Assembly (NCBI RefSeq): GCF_003473485.1
Contig: NC_053045.1
Location: 46,232,494-46,296,493, forward strand
Source of the DNA: Medicago truncatula
Taxonomy: Eukaryota; Streptophyta; Magnoliopsida; Fabales; Fabaceae
DNA length: 64,000 bases
Direction of reading: 5' to 3'
Shown here: piece by piece, positions 40,605-52,835 of the stretch
Layout of the letters: each line of letters opens with the position of its first letter
Position numbering within the stretch: position 1 is the stretch's first letter
The notes under the pieces: generated by a model
The model's database searches: none
Told to the model about the DNA's origin: nothing
Seen by the model: the letters and a program-made list of their open reading frames with translations, nothing else
Program-made: the position numbers and the translations under genes

Positions 40605-42254
40605 GGCTTAATACATCGTTTGGTCCCTTAACTTATTTTTCATTTTCAATTTGGTCATCTAACGATAAAGTGTATCAATTTGGTCTCATAACTCTTCTGT
40701 CGTTTACCATTTTGGTCATCTCCGTTAGTTTTTAACCTTAAAATGACTAAGGTGAACCAACTTTGTAGGTGGTCCACCATAGATCTTATAAATTCATTTA
40801 ATTTTAACCCTTTGATATTTTTTTTAAAAAAGAGAACTGTTGGATCATATATGTCTGTTGTATCATACGGTGAACAATCAACACCTAATTTTTTTCCCCA
40901 TTTCTTCATCTCCTTCATCATCTTCAACATCACATTCATACTCCTTCATCAATCTTCATATAATACAGAAGAAAAAAAAATTCTCTTCATCAAAATCAAA
41001 TCATTTCCACACAATAAATAATATCATTATTAGAGTCAAACTCAAAAAATCAAACAACAACAACCCTTAAAACCTATAAATCAAACTTAACCCAGAAACC
41101 AAACAAAAAACAACTTCTGACTCAACAAAATCAGGCACTGTTGGATCAAACGAGAGAAGGAAGAATCAAATTCACATCAAGAATCAAAAGAAGAAGGAGA
41201 TTATCAAACTGGAAAAATGGGGTCTTTTAAGGAAAAAATTGAGGGAATTAATTGGAATGACGATCTATGCTTCACTATGCTTGTCTCTGCTTCTTCTTCG
41301 ATACTTCGATGCTTCTTTTCAGCATCAAAATTTCAGCCAACAATTGAGAGAATTTGTAGGAGTGAAGCATCGATACTTCTTGTTGGCTGAAATTGAGGGA
41401 ATTAGTAGTAAGAAGGGCAAACTGAAATAAGTGTGAAAATTGAAGCATAGTGAATCATCAAAGAAGATGGATTATATACCCATTTTAATGTCAACGAACA
41501 TGTGAAGATGGATGATTTTCATCCAGGTTTCGTTAATTAAATAACCATTTTAATTGATTTTTTTTTATGGTTTAGTGTGATTCAGTTTATTATTAGTAGG
41601 CTTAATTGCACTTTTGGACCCCTATCTTTTCAAAAGTTGTGGTTATGGACCCCTAACTAATTTAAATACAAAACAACCCCCTATGTTTTGATTCTTTGGC
41701 AGTTTTGGACCCCCAAGGCAAAAAAAAAAATGACACGTTGCACCTCACTTAGGGTGCCACGTCAGCGTTGACCGAGTCAACAATGGACTGGGGGTCCAAA
41801 ACTGCCAAAGAATCAAAACATAGGGGGCTGTTTTGTATTTAAATTAGTTAGGGGTCCATAACCGCAATTTTTGAAAAGATAGAGGTCCAAAAGTGCGATT
41901 AAGCCTTATTAGTATTATTTTTTTGAAGAAAGTGTGATTCAGGTCATTATTATTGTTAAGTTAACCGCATATTATTTTTTCTGGGTTTGTTTGTTCAAAT
42001 ATTTTTGGGTTTATATGAGTGGAGGAGAAGAAGAAAAGGGAAAAAATAAGATGTTGGTGGCTCACTATTATAACAATAGACCTGCAATCGAATGGTTTAA
42101 ATTGTATCAAAATTATTAGACATCAAAAAACTATCAGAGATAACTAAAATAGGTAACGACAAAAGACATAAGGGATCAATTTGAGACGTTTTTTAGTTAG
42201 GGGATCAAACTGAAAACAGAAAATAAGTTAAGAGACCGAATGATGTATTAAGCC
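40605..42254. mobile_element. MULE-like element inside the outer element
   Basis: Starts ggcttaatacatcgtttggt and ends in the mirror form accgaatgatgtattaagcc, flanked by the direct repeat ttttttttat (40595-40604 and 42255-42264, low complexity). The interior at about 40880-41450 is C/A-rich and then Ser/Leu-codon-like, with an inverted pair ttcagccaacaa / ttgttggctgaa. It may be captured host DNA, but no family was recognised. Confidence 0.7.
41599..41905. mobile_element. MULE-type MITE nested inside 40605-42254
   Basis: 307 bp starting ggcttaattgcacttttgga and ending in the mirror form, with a perfect 9-bp direct repeat ttattagta (41590-41598 and 41906-41914). TIRs of about 130 bp include aactgccaaagaatcaaaac and its complement. 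Confidence 0.88.
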
Positions 42255-42590
42255 TTTTTTTTATCCTTTTGCAAAAATTTAACCATTAACCGAAAAGTGT
42301 TCCTCAGTGTCTCGTATCCCGTTTGATTCATATTGACCTTCAAGGAGGATATCTAGGAAATTCAAATGAGCTGGAATTTACTGGCTATGTTTTGCAAAAT
42401 GGACTTGTTTTGAAGACAATGCTTATTGATAGTTTTTGCCTAGACCGGCCTAAAATTTAAGATTAGCCTTCCAATGAGATGCTCCCATCATTTTGCTGAC
42501 ATTCTTAACATAGATAATCATGGGGGTAATGAGTAGCAGCTTATTGCCTCAAACATATTATTTGATACAGTATATAAATGTGTTACTTTT

Positions 42591-42706
42591 CAACTGTTAG
42601 TTAGATGTTAGCTATCACTGCTACAGTTAAGTTATAATTTCTGTTTTTCAACTGTTAGTTAGATGTTAGCTATCACTATTATGGTTAAGTTATAATGTCT
42701 GTTTTT
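42591..42706. repeat. Two-copy tandem repeat, 58-bp period
   Basis: The phrase caactgttagttagatgtta followed by gctatcact and gttaagttataat is repeated with a 58-base offset, inside the outer TIR element. Confidence 0.8.
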
Positions 42707-43104
42707 GGCAGTTGGTTGTTTGCAGCAATTCTGCATATAAGTTATAAGCACCGTAAATCTTTCATACAATTAAATAATCAGACTATAATTTGACAGAGAA
42801 ATGAAATATGGTTTGAATTTATTTATTAAATGATAAGAAGTTGATAGGGTACTATTTCTTTGAAAAATTTAACCATTAACTTAGCCTCATAACTAACAAA
42901 AGAGCATGAAAAAGAATTTATTTTTCAATTTCATAGTAGTGGTTCAGTTCAGTTAATTGAGTTTGGTTCGGTTCGGTTAACCGCTCGGTTCAGTTAATGA
43001 ACTGTTTTTAAAATAACTGTTCGGTTCAATAACCAATGCAATAGTTCAGTTAATTTTAGTTTAGTTCGGTTCGATTCGATTTTTAAATATTTTTGCCCAC
43101 CCCT

Positions 43105-44690
43105 GATAAGAATCTAAGGCCGACCATGACAACAACAAATCTAAGAATCACTCGAATGATACAACAAGAGAACACATATACCTCAACTGTATGTTACCGA
43201 TCCTAAACTACCTAACCATCCAATTGATGTATAAAATTTATATAAACCTAGTAATCATTTGTCATTTAACACTATTTATTAGTTTTGTAATAAAACGATA
43301 AAGATCTTAAATGATTAGGACTCGTATAGAAGTTGTCAATCACGATATTTGGCATAATATTGTATGGTTAATGGGACTCTTGAGTGACCTACTGACCTTG
43401 ATATACTGGAGACGTTTTGACTAATTTTTTGATGTGTCGAAACCAATAACAATAAAAATGATAGCATGAATTTGCTCGAGAGATTGAAGATTGAATACAG
43501 TTTTTCTACCTTTCACTTTATCTTTGATTGAAAAAGTGTTTTGTTTGAAACACTAAAACCTTTGTACGATGATGAAATAGTAAAGACTAGAGGCGGAGTC
43601 GTTCACCTCTCACAATAATACCAAAATAATAAATTGGGACATTTTTTATTACTATAATAATAATAATATATTAAAATAATTGTTTTCCTAATACTTATAC
43701 ACATAACAATAAAACATAAAAGGTAAAAAATTAAAATAAACAAGAAAAGTAATTGTATGATAATATTGACACATATTGTAATTGCCCCTAATATTTTAAT
43801 TACTTTTTAAACAAGATTCGTTGATTAACAACATATTTTTGATTATATTGACATGATTGTTGGTGGCTCAGGAATTGCCCCTATACTCCGGCAGTTAACT
43901 GAGAAACTATATTGAATTATGATGACAAAACTCATGTATTGATTTATGATAATGTTTCTCCCAAATGAAATATTACTTCAACAAAACTTGACATTTTAGC
44001 CAAAAGTCATCCAGACTTAAAATGTATTATACGGAATCAAACAAAAAAAGATGTAGACTACGTATCGAAGAATATGGTTGTGAAAGGCTACCTTGCTCCA
44101 AATAATGATAATATTGTTCTTGTGTATTGGTCCCTAAGATGATGCAACATATATTTCAAGAAACGAACAAGGACTAAACATAAAGAGAGTTATCTGACAT
44201 ACTCAAAATACTCAAATATGCACGATACACTAAACAAATGATTTATAAATTTGACAATTTTTATTTCCATCCTCTGAAAGTGTGCATGTCAAACACAAAT
44301 GAATTGCTACATAATTTATGCACTCAAGTGGTTGTTGCCTTTTTGGAAGAAAAAGAGTTAGATGCAAATGAAACTTATAAATAAATCTAGAATTATAGAT
44401 GATAGATAATTATTCATTTTCCCTTCAAAAAAAAAGATAATTATTTATTTCTAAGTCTTGAATTTTTAAAATTTAGTAGTTTGGATGTCAATAAAGGGCA
44501 TTTTGTGGGGGTAAACTTCTCACACTCAATTGTCTTAAAAAAGGCATATTGTATATGCATTGTATAAAACGAAGAAAGAAAAAGAAGAAAATAAAAAATA
44601 AAAAAAAATAGGTGAAAACAAAAGAGAGACCAAATAAATAAGTAGTGTTGTTTATGTCTTTCATTTAGTTTCAAAGTAAATGATGCAATT
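43105..44690. other. Intergenic DNA
   Basis: No gene was recognised with confidence. A stretch at 43905-44100 keeps an almost open frame (for example DILAKSHPDLKCIIRNQ), then breaks, so a gene relic is possible. A lone cggcagttaact motif near 43876 recalls the palindrome unit of the element at 38493. Confidence 0.35.
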
Positions 44691-44697
44691 TATAATA

Positions 44698-45190
44698 TCT
44701 ATACTATATATAAAGAAAACAATATTTTTCAGTATTTTTGGGCTGACTTTTTCTCTTTCTAAAAATGCTCTTAATTTTCAATACAAATAACACATGTAAT
44801 AAATAGCTAAGAATAAATTTAAAAAGTGTAACAAACTAGATGAGTATATACATGTTTTTTTTTTTTTACTTTATCATTTAAAAAGTGTAACAAACTTGAT
44901 GAGTATATTTATAATTACTTTTTCATTATCCCAATTATACCCTTAAACAATTTCTATACTAAAGATTGCTGTTGGTGTCATTAAAAAAAAAGTCGTTGAA
45001 AATTGAAATCGATAATCATTGTTAGTTTGGTTTGTTATAATATGAAAGCAACAAACATTTATATTTATATTTTTAATCAAAATCAAAATTCTATAAATAA
45101 ATAAAAACATAGCGCAATAATTTTCAAACATTAGCGCAAAAAAATATAACAAACACGATATGAATACTCATGTGCCCATCTTTTCGCTAG
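44698..45190 (+). mobile_element. Helitron-like element
   Basis: Starts tctatactatatataaagaa after an A and ends cttttcgctag before a T, the A/T insertion context and TC...CTAG ends of Helitrons; 493 bp, no coding sequence. A clear 3' hairpin was not found, though gtgcccat near the end is suggestive. Confidence 0.6.
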
Positions 45191-45280
45191 TGTCTATATA
45201 ATAATTGAATGTTAAAAAATTTTGATGCGGTTTTTTATAATAAAAAATTAGTTGTTTGATAGATAATAAATACATAATAT

Positions 45281-45373
45281 CTCCGTGAGCTTAACTTAGT
45301 TGGTAGGGACAATGCATAATATATGCAAGGTCTGGAGTTCAAACCCCGGCCACCACAAAAAAAAAAAAAAAAA
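45281..45373 (+). mobile_element. tRNA-derived SINE
   Basis: The head gtgagcttaacttagttggt is the A box and gagttcaaaccccgg the B box, followed by ccaccaca and a poly-A tail. Imperfect direct repeats agataataaatacataat (45261) and agataatggatacataat (45374) flank it, with 2 mismatches. Confidence 0.8.
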
Positions 45374-45400
45374 AGATAATGGATACATAATACATAAATG

Positions 45401-45522
45401 TGTCATGGGTTAAAATTTACTATCTCTTTTTATTTCTAACATATATAATATTTATTCGAATGTGACATGGGTTAAAATTTACTATCTGTTTATATTTCTA
45501 ACATATATAATATTTATTCGCA
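45401..45522. repeat. Two-copy tandem repeat, 62-bp period
   Basis: The phrase catgggttaaaatttactat with a following aacatatataatatttattc is repeated once with a 62-base offset. A looser tandem, built on acaagagagata and gatatattggt, continues to about 45750. Confidence 0.75.
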
Positions 45523-46682
45523 TATGACATGCATGATTTAAATTGTCATGTTTAATACACGAAGAACAAGAGAGATAATCTTTGCAAGATATATTGGTTG
45601 TATGTGCACGTAGTTGATATTGTTGTTTGTGATGTAAATGCATGACTCTAATATTCATATTTAATACATGAATAACAAGAGATATATGTATGTATTCTTT
45701 GAAAGATATATTGGTGGCTTATGCATCTAATTGATGGTTGGTATGTGTGCTTAAAATTCATGACTTCAGGAGTAACGTTTAATTCATGAGAATAAGATAA
45801 TATCAATTATTTATGATTTATCTAATATTTTCAACTGATTTTTTAATTTAAAATTAATTATTCTTAAATGAATTTCTAGCTTATATAAAAAATTATATAT
45901 TAATCGTGTTTTAATTAACATTTTATTTAATTGACAAAGCACGCGTTCATCAAAATATTAGGAGTTTTTGAAATGATTTTTTTTTAATTGATTCAATCAA
46001 GTTACGAATAATTTTCAACCATTAATTTTCATATAAACCAAGATACCACATGCACATACAGAGACTAGCTTTCATTCTTTGTATTGGTCTTATTGTATTA
46101 ATCGTCAAATACAAGAAGCAAGAGTGTGAACACTAATTAATGAGAAGATGAGCTAGATTTCGAGTGTGGTATAGTTGAGACTTGGTGATCATGTTGAGTT
46201 AAAATGGTGTCTCTTCCATTGTCGAATTGAAACGAGATAAGTTTATTAATTTGTTAAAGTCCTCTTGAAGGCTTTATCATGGTTATGGATTCAACTAGAA
46301 GTGTTATATACATTGTAACTTGCAGTAGGTTTGAGTTTTCCATCCATAACCAAATGAATTGGGTTTGTTTTAAAAGTAAGCGAAATGTCATTCAATTTAT
46401 TTTTCTTTTTAGTAACAAAAAAAAATTAATTGAATGACATTCAACTTACTCTTAAAACAAACCTAAATCAAATTTCAAGAAGAAACATTTGAAAGCTTGC
46501 TATTAACAACCTTGTGGCCATTTTCTTTTTGAGTCTTCATCATGAGTGCATGTTAAAGGGTTGTTATAAGAATGACTACATGTTAAATGATGCAACTTTT
46601 ATGGACTAGTACACATAATTAATAATTATATTTCTCTTCCCCGATTTAAAATAAAATAAAATAACAATACAATACAATACAA

Positions 46683-46885
46683 GAAATCCTATGTATAAGT
46701 GAGATGAGTTGTGTTATTTGAACATCTATATATGTGATAATTTTTGTGACAATCAAAATTTTACAAAGAAAATGAGATAGTGGCACAAAAATCAAAGTAA
46801 TAGAGAGAAAAAGTAAAAAAAATAATGTGAATATTAGAGAAAAAGTTGTCAAAAAAATTGTAAAAAATGATTGTTCAAATATCAT
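46683..46885. mobile_element. MITE copy, same family as 9100-9285
   Basis: Shares the gtgttatttgaacatc end, the phrase cacaaaaatcaaagtaatag and gttcaaatatcattt with the other copies. The ends are mutually inverted (ttatttgaac / gttcaaata), so it has short TIRs. Confidence 0.6.
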
Positions 46886-47124
46886 TTATCAGATGAGAAA
46901 TAAAACCATTTACTTGGTGGGAGCATTTTACAAGCAACATACTAGTTTGTCAAAAGCTAGTAGTGATGTGAAGTTGAGCCAGTCCATTAAAATTGAATTG
47001 AGGAATAGCATTGGAATTTGGAGGGTTTGACGGCTTCAACAAGAAACCTTTCAAAAGCGTGCTATAGTTGTTTTTACGAGTTCTTGCAAACAATTATGTC
47101 AGTAAAATAACCTCCAATAAATAA

Positions 47125-47305
47125 GGAAAATGTTAACCAGTACCTCTCTAGTATCCGCCTTCGGGGCACTGGTTAAGGAAACAAATATATTAGTTTTTGC
47201 ATCGAAAATTGTGTAATTAATTTTTCAAAAATCAAAAAAGTGTCTTTTTTAATTTAATTTTTCTTTTTTTAGATGCCTTAAGCAGTGCCAGTTAACACAA
47301 GCCAA
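47125..47305. mobile_element. MITE of the 'ggaaaatgttaactagt' family
   Basis: Starts ggaaaatgttaaccagtacc, has ggcactggttaaggaaac inside and ends with gccagttaacacaagcc. Relatives are at 24735, 50570 and 50755. Confidence 0.5.
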
Positions 47306-48004
47306 TAAATAAATCAAAACAGCCCTAAATCTAACATGCGGTGAAACTTTAACAAGTTAGAATATTGGAATTAAAAAAAGAAACATAAAAATGCACTTCC
47401 AATGAGGACATTGATCTTCTCATGAGATTTTATAGCTTAAGAGCAAGGATTATTTTTTACATGTTGCTAGTAAAAGATATCTCATTACATGAGATATCTT
47501 ACTTTTATAGTAACAAATTAAAAATAGAACACATTGTAATTAGAGATCAGTAATATCTGTTAAGTTATAAGCAGCATTCAATTACAAACAGATTATGTAT
47601 GAAATTTGTTCTTTGTTATATTTGTGTATATGTCAAGCAAACGTAGGCTCAAATTTTGTTCGGCATAGAACTTTTTGTTATATGTAGTAATAAACATGCA
47701 AATTTCTTTATGTGGTATAGAACTTCCACTTTCACATTACTTAAAGTGGCACCGACAACCAATAGTGTTATACTAATTTCCAATACAACGTGCAATTGTA
47801 TACTTTGGATTAATTAATATGTTCCTTTATACTTTGGATAAAGGAACATAATAGGATTGATAAATATATGATTGAGAAGGAAATTTAATCAGAAAGTTTG
47901 GTGCAAGAGAGCATGCAAATCCTAGAGCATGTTGATGTAGCAACAGAAATTAAATATTGAACCTTTCAGACAGTTACCAACCTCCAAACTTCATATTTTC
48001 TCAC

Positions 48005-48016
48005 TCTATATATATA
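48005..48016 (+). promoter_or_regulatory. TATA box of the TPX2-domain gene
   Basis: ctatatatatag, 56 bases before the ATG at 48072, followed by a C-rich ccccttg stretch where transcription could start. Confidence 0.55.
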
Positions 48017-48071
48017 GTCCCCTTGTTCAATAACGACTAGCTGCATAGTTACACATCAAGTCCACTTAAAC

Positions 48072-50117
48072 ATGGAGAGACCAAACACTGAATCTGTTTT
48101 GAAGGTTGGAGAGCTTAATTATTGTTTTTCGGGTTAAGTATGTTTTTAGTCCTTACAAAATCACAAATTTTTAAGTTTAGTCCCTATAAAATTTTAATGG
48201 TAATTTTAGTCTAATTTATAAGAATAGTCCCTATTTTAAAAACTTTTTATAAAAAATGAACACTTTTAGTCCTCCAAAATAGTCCCTATAAAATGCAAAT
48301 AGGGAATAAAAGTGAATAAAAAATTTTAAGGACTAAATTTGAAAACTTGTTATTTTGTAAGAACTTAAAACATATTTAACCCTTGTTTTTCTAATGTTGC
48401 TTTGTTCAGTTTAATTTCCTCTTGGTTAATTAATACTAATTCCTAATTGTTTCCATTCTACTTTGCATTTTCCTTAATTTTCTGCGGTGAAAAGTTTGTC
48501 AAGAACACTTCACAGTCTTCATCTCATTGGAGTATTATTGATTCTAAAGGAATGGTGAGATACCTAGAATTTTTATACACTCTCATATACTTGACTAGAA
48601 GGTGATACACATCTAAATATGTATGGAGCGAAGTTGCATTGCCACTTTGTGCCTCTAATCACACATATGAGAAATGATAAGTTACATGTATAAAAATTTA
48701 GCACAAGCACACACATGTGTGATGAAATCATATATAATTTACATATATAAAACCTATTTTAGAAATGTAGGCATATGATATGACATAGCTAATATGTAAA
48801 AATCATGACTAACCCATTTTACCTTTTCAAAAGTCGTCTTGATTCCATCTAACAAGTTTATCCATGCAACTTTCTCCTTGTCGTCATAATTGACTAAGCT
48901 ACATATATCTCTTTAAAACTTGTGAAAAGTATCATATGCTACAGTCAATATATTGAACCACTATTTAGCAAGTGTTCATAGGGGGAGTTCAAATCCAAAC
49001 CGGTTCAAATTAAAATTGGAAACCGGTTGATCTAAAAAAAGCGAAAAAAGTGACCAAAATTGAATATTATTATATGTGTTTGGATATCATTTTATGAAAA
49101 CCGCTCAAATTTGTAATTTGGATATTCAAAAATCTATCCAAATTAAACCATCAATTACACCACAAATTAAAATCAGATATCCAAAAAATCTTCCGACTAA
49201 ATAGACATAATTGAATGTTTTTTTAGATAAAAGATGTACTCAAAGACAAGTTTTATGACAAGACTAAGGTAAGGAGTTCCCCTCAAAAAAACAAGACTAA
49301 GGTAAGGAGTTACATGATACACTTAAATGTACTAGACCACTAGACCCTCATTTTCTTCTTTAAATTATGGTGAGCTATTTTTCTGTTTGTTCAGGCTTCA
49401 AGAAAATCTCCTACCAAAGAAAATACTAGACCAAAAGAATTCAAACTCCACACTCAAGAAAGAGCAGTCAAACGTGCAATATTCAACTACGAAGTAAGAT
49501 ATACATAATGAATGATTAATGTTTAAGTTAGCAATATAAGTTTCTTTGTTCGGTGAATGTGGTTTTCATTAGGTGACAACAAAATTATATCTCATGGAGT
49601 TGCAAAAGAGACAAGAAGAGAAGTTGATGAAGGTATTTAGGCACATAATAATGAAGATATATATGATACTAATTATGAAAATGAGATTAATATTTTAGAG
49701 AAGCTAATTAATGAAATGTGGAATAGATGATTGAAGAGGAAGAGATACGTGTGCTAAGGAAGGATATGGTTCCAAGAGCTCAATTAATGCCTTATTTTGA
49801 TAAGCCATTCTCCCCAAATAGGTAAATAACAATGGATCAATTGTATATACATACATACTCAAATGCGCAAAAAGAAAGAAGTGTGGTGACCCGTGATACA
49901 ATTGGGGATTCCACATAGAATAACCTCACATTATATTATTGAAATATTGTGATTAACTTTAAAAAGATCTCACTTGAGTTACAGATCAAGCAGAACAGTT
50001 CCAAGAGAATCATGCATCCACATGATGAGTAGCAAGTGTTGGAGCTGTGCTTTTGGCAATGGATTCTACAACATTGACCAATGTGGTCATCAAACTCTCA
50101 ACAACTCCATTGGATAG
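48072..50117 (+). CDS. Small TPX2-domain protein (WVD2/TPX2 family)
   Basis: Probable microtubule-associated protein. The six-exon model is 48072-48104, 48495-48554, 49395-49493, 49573-49632, 49727-49821 and 49985-50117 (TAG), 159 residues, with phases agreeing at every join. The TPX2 C-terminal domain spans about residues 45-105. It has FKLHTQERAVKRAIFNYEVT, then LYLMELQKRQEEKLMKMIEE, then IRVLRKDMVPRAQLMPYFDK with PFSPNR, the charged helix and closing PxF motif of the family. The start MERPNTESVLK and the first two exons are less certain (weak donor AAG/GTTGGA, acceptor aaaag at 48494). The last exon is Cys/Ser/Asn-rich (SSKCWSCAFGNGFYNIDQC). A MITE (48131-48382) and a ggttcaaat repeat sit in introns. 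Confidence 0.82.
48131..48382. mobile_element. MULE-type MITE with 9-bp TSD in intron 1
   Basis: 252 bp, starting gggttaagtatgtttttagt and ending aaaacatatttaaccc, with a perfect direct repeat ttgtttttc (48122-48130 and 48383-48391). It inserted 26 bases behind the predicted first exon of the TPX2-domain gene. Same family as 18711-19210. Confidence 0.87.
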
Positions 50118-50365
50118 TTTTGTCTTGTCAAATTTTATTTAATTTAATAACAAGATTTAATGATTCAATGGTGGAAAAATAAATTTATCCAAGGTGTAAT
50201 GTTAATTTATTTGTGCATATCAGATAAAATAATAATTTATTTAACTATTTTACACAAATTAAAAAAATGTATAAATGAAAGATATTAAATAATATTTTTA
50301 TTACATTACTCTTATCAAGTATTTATGTATTTGCAATTAACATCATTATAAAAAAGAAGATATTG

Positions 50366-50497
50366 TGCCGTAAATGTAGCTTAGTTGGTAACTATCATGG
50401 GTATGCAGAGACCGATGTTTGAATCTCAAATTTTCCATTTCTCCATATTTAAAATAGGTGAATCTAGACTAAATTATTTGTCAAAAAAAAAAAAAAA
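50366..50497 (+). mobile_element. Diverged tRNA-derived SINE
   Basis: An A-box-like tgtagcttagttggtaac and a decayed B box gatgtttgaatctca, then an aggtgaatctagactaaa 3' part and a poly-A tail. The direct repeat aagatattg flanks it (50357-50365 and 50498-50506). Confidence 0.7.
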
Positions 50498-50569
50498 AAG
50501 ATATTGAATTGGAAGTGGTACATATAGTATTAATTTGATTAGATTGTACAATTGAAATAAATATAAATA

Positions 50570-50935
50570 GGAAAATATTAACTAGTATCCCCGGGACACT
50601 AGTTAAGGAAACCAAATATAGTATAAGTACTTTGGAATTTGTGTAGTCAAAATATAAAAAGTGTAAAGAATAATGTTTTTAATGTAAATATTTCCTTTTT
50701 TGTTTTCTTCATTAACTAGTGCTCCGATGCACTAGTTAACAAGACTCATATAAATAAGGGTCTTGTTAACGAGTGCCGTTATCTTTAAAGTTTCCCAATT
50801 AATAAATTTTTCTTTGAAAAAGTTTAACACTTCAATTTCCGAAGCATTAAATGCATAATTTTCCATAAAAATTTACTATTTAAAGTCCTTAAAGAATGCC
50901 CCAAGAGCGTTCGTTAACATTTCCCTATAATACCA
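50570..50935. mobile_element. Two adjoining MITEs of the 'gttaactagt' family
   Basis: The first (about 50570-50750) starts ggaaaatattaactagtatc and ends gcactagttaacaagac. The second (about 50755-50935) starts gggtcttgttaacgagtgcc and ends gttcgttaacatttccct. Both have inverted ends with gttaac and a central a/t-rich spacer. Confidence 0.5.
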
Positions 50936-51297
50936 CTTTAAAAAATGAAAATGTCAAATATTTTAGAATATTTTTTTATAAATAGATCGATTATTTGTGG
51001 AATGGATGAAGAAATTCGAAAGGCTAAGCTACTACTAGTACTACCTTCTTGCCATTAAAAGAAAGTGTCTAGTACTACGTCTTGTATATATCATGAGCCG
51101 ACAAAATAATCAAAGAAGGAAGGGAAAAAAAATTAACTAAAATCCAATCAAAAAAGGGGAGATATGGTTTTGATTAGTTCGTAGGTTCATGCAATGGTTA
51201 GCTTCTCTAAAATTGTGAATGTGTGAGAGACAAACGTTGTCCGATCATATATTGTTGCATAAGAAAAAGAATGATCTCACTAATAAAAAATTCAAGT

Positions 51298-51460
51298 TGT
51301 GTTAAACAACCATTTGGTTGACAACTTTTAAGACAACCATAATTTCATAAAGAAAAAGAGGTATTGGTACAAAAATCAAAGCAATAGAGAGAGAAAATAA
51401 AAACATAATGTAAGTATGAGAGAGAAAATTGTCAAAAAATAGTCTAAATATCATTTCTCT
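51298..51460. mobile_element. MITE copy, same family as 9100-9285
   Basis: Carries aaccatttggttgacaactt, acaaaaatcaaagcaataga and ctaaatatcatttctct, matching the copy at 9100 nearly block for block. Confidence 0.65.
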
Positions 51461-52306
51461 AAAAAAAAAGTTGGACACATTTACCAAAAAAAAGAAGAAG
51501 GTTGGACACATTTATGTCAAGCCTCGAAACCCAAAGCTCGAGCCACACTCCATGAGATTTTTGAAAATTTCTTCAAAGCATAAAACCAGAAGCAAATGGA
51601 AGTATATAAAAATAAAGGGCAAATTGCATTGACTTGCAAAAATGTCCCTAACACCTCCTATATTTTGCAAAATGACATTGACCTCCCTTATTTTACTTTG
51701 AATGTGACACATACTTCCCTTGAAGGTTAACGGCGTTAGATCTCTGTGAAAACAAAACAAAAATTGTAAGATTCTTATTCTAATTTTACTGAGCAACCAT
51801 TTTTCTTCCTTTGCAACTTTAATGCTCCAAGATTGATGAACGACATAACTCCGGTAGTTGTGAGCATGTGAATCTCACAAGGTTATACTCATACATGGTT
51901 GTTTGTCCATGGCATAAAAAAACAGTAGGAATAACATGTGATTGTTCTTTCAAGAACACCCAAACACATACCTGCGAAAGTATGCGCAACATATGCTAAC
52001 TGCCATTAACCGAGGTGCTTTTGATTTATCGCTCAATTAGATAAAATCAATTAAATTTAGTTGATTTGATTTATCTTAGAAAATAACAGACTAATGGTTC
52101 ATAAATCAATCTAAGATATTCAACAACACATATTACTTTGAGGCGGCTTTTACGGTAGGAGAGGGCAATAGGTCCCCTACCGTAGGAGATCATATAAAAT
52201 GGTTTTTTTTTTTTTTTTAACTAAATTGACATGTGTTTGTTGATGGTTGGCACAATAGATACTAGTGTTGCATTTTTTATTTATTTTTTAGAAATGACGC
52301 ATCCTC

Positions 52307-52443
52307 CGGTCACTATTATAAGCAAAAATTTACATTTTAGATTCATTGATTAAATGATGTATGTGGTTTATAATACAGACTACATACATCATTTAATGAA
52401 TGTATCTAAAACGTTGATTTTTGCTTATAATAGTGACCAGATG
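52307..52443. mobile_element. Palindromic Stowaway-like MITE
   Basis: tccggtcactattataagca on the left is mirrored by tgcttataatagtgacc on the right, with acatcatttaat / attaaatgatgt near the centre, a near-complete hairpin of about 137 bp. Confidence 0.65.
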
Positions 52444-52446
52444 GTG

Positions 52447-52835
52447 TATTTGTACAACCACTTTATGATAACTTTTTGACAACCTTCTCTCTCATACTCA
52501 CGTTATATTCTTATTCTCACTCTTTCTTTTTCTCTCTCCATTATTTTTACTAATGAAAAGAGAGAGAAAGAAGTTGTTTGTCTCAAATGGATGTTTAAAT
52601 ATCACTATTTTTCTTCAGGGAGTTACCTGCATGTTAGTTGTATTTAAGTAATGAGAAATAATATTTAAACAACTATTTTTTGATAATTATTGTGACAATT
52701 TTCTCTCTCATGTTTACATTAATTTTTTATTTTCTCTCTCTATTGTTTTTGTGTCAATAACTCATTTTCTTTATAAAATTTTGGTTGTCTCAAAAGTTAT
52801 CATATAAATGGATGTTCAAATAACACAACTATTGA
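52447..52835. mobile_element. Two reverse copies of the 9100-9285 MITE family
   Basis: Two successive segments (about 52447-52620 and 52650-52835) read in reverse relative to 9100. Each has gacaa.cttctctctcat, a pyrimidine-rich tctctctc block and, in the second, ttggttgtctcaaaagttat with atggatgttcaaataac. Confidence 0.55.

Larger units (their letters stand above)
40401..43104. mobile_element. Outer TIR element of a three-level nest
   Basis: The left end taggggtgggca and right end tgcccacccct are inverted. The arms are rich in gaaccgaac / gttcggttc phrases (40424-40580 and 42945-43080). Without the nested elements it would be about 1.05 kb. A clean TSD was not seen (gtaag / gataag only). The superfamily is uncertain. 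Confidence 0.6.

Noticed and set aside
41239..41430. A 63-codon gene in the middle MULE
   Set aside because: No recognisable domain, inside a transposon, and part of an inverted repeat.
43905..44380. A gene relic with segments such as DILAKSHPDLKCIIRNQ
   Set aside because: Stops interrupt it, no family was recognised and no splice model restored a frame.
45285..45352. Functional tRNA gene
   Set aside because: Head resembles a tRNA but acceptor ends do not pair, and a poly-A tail with direct repeats marks a SINE.
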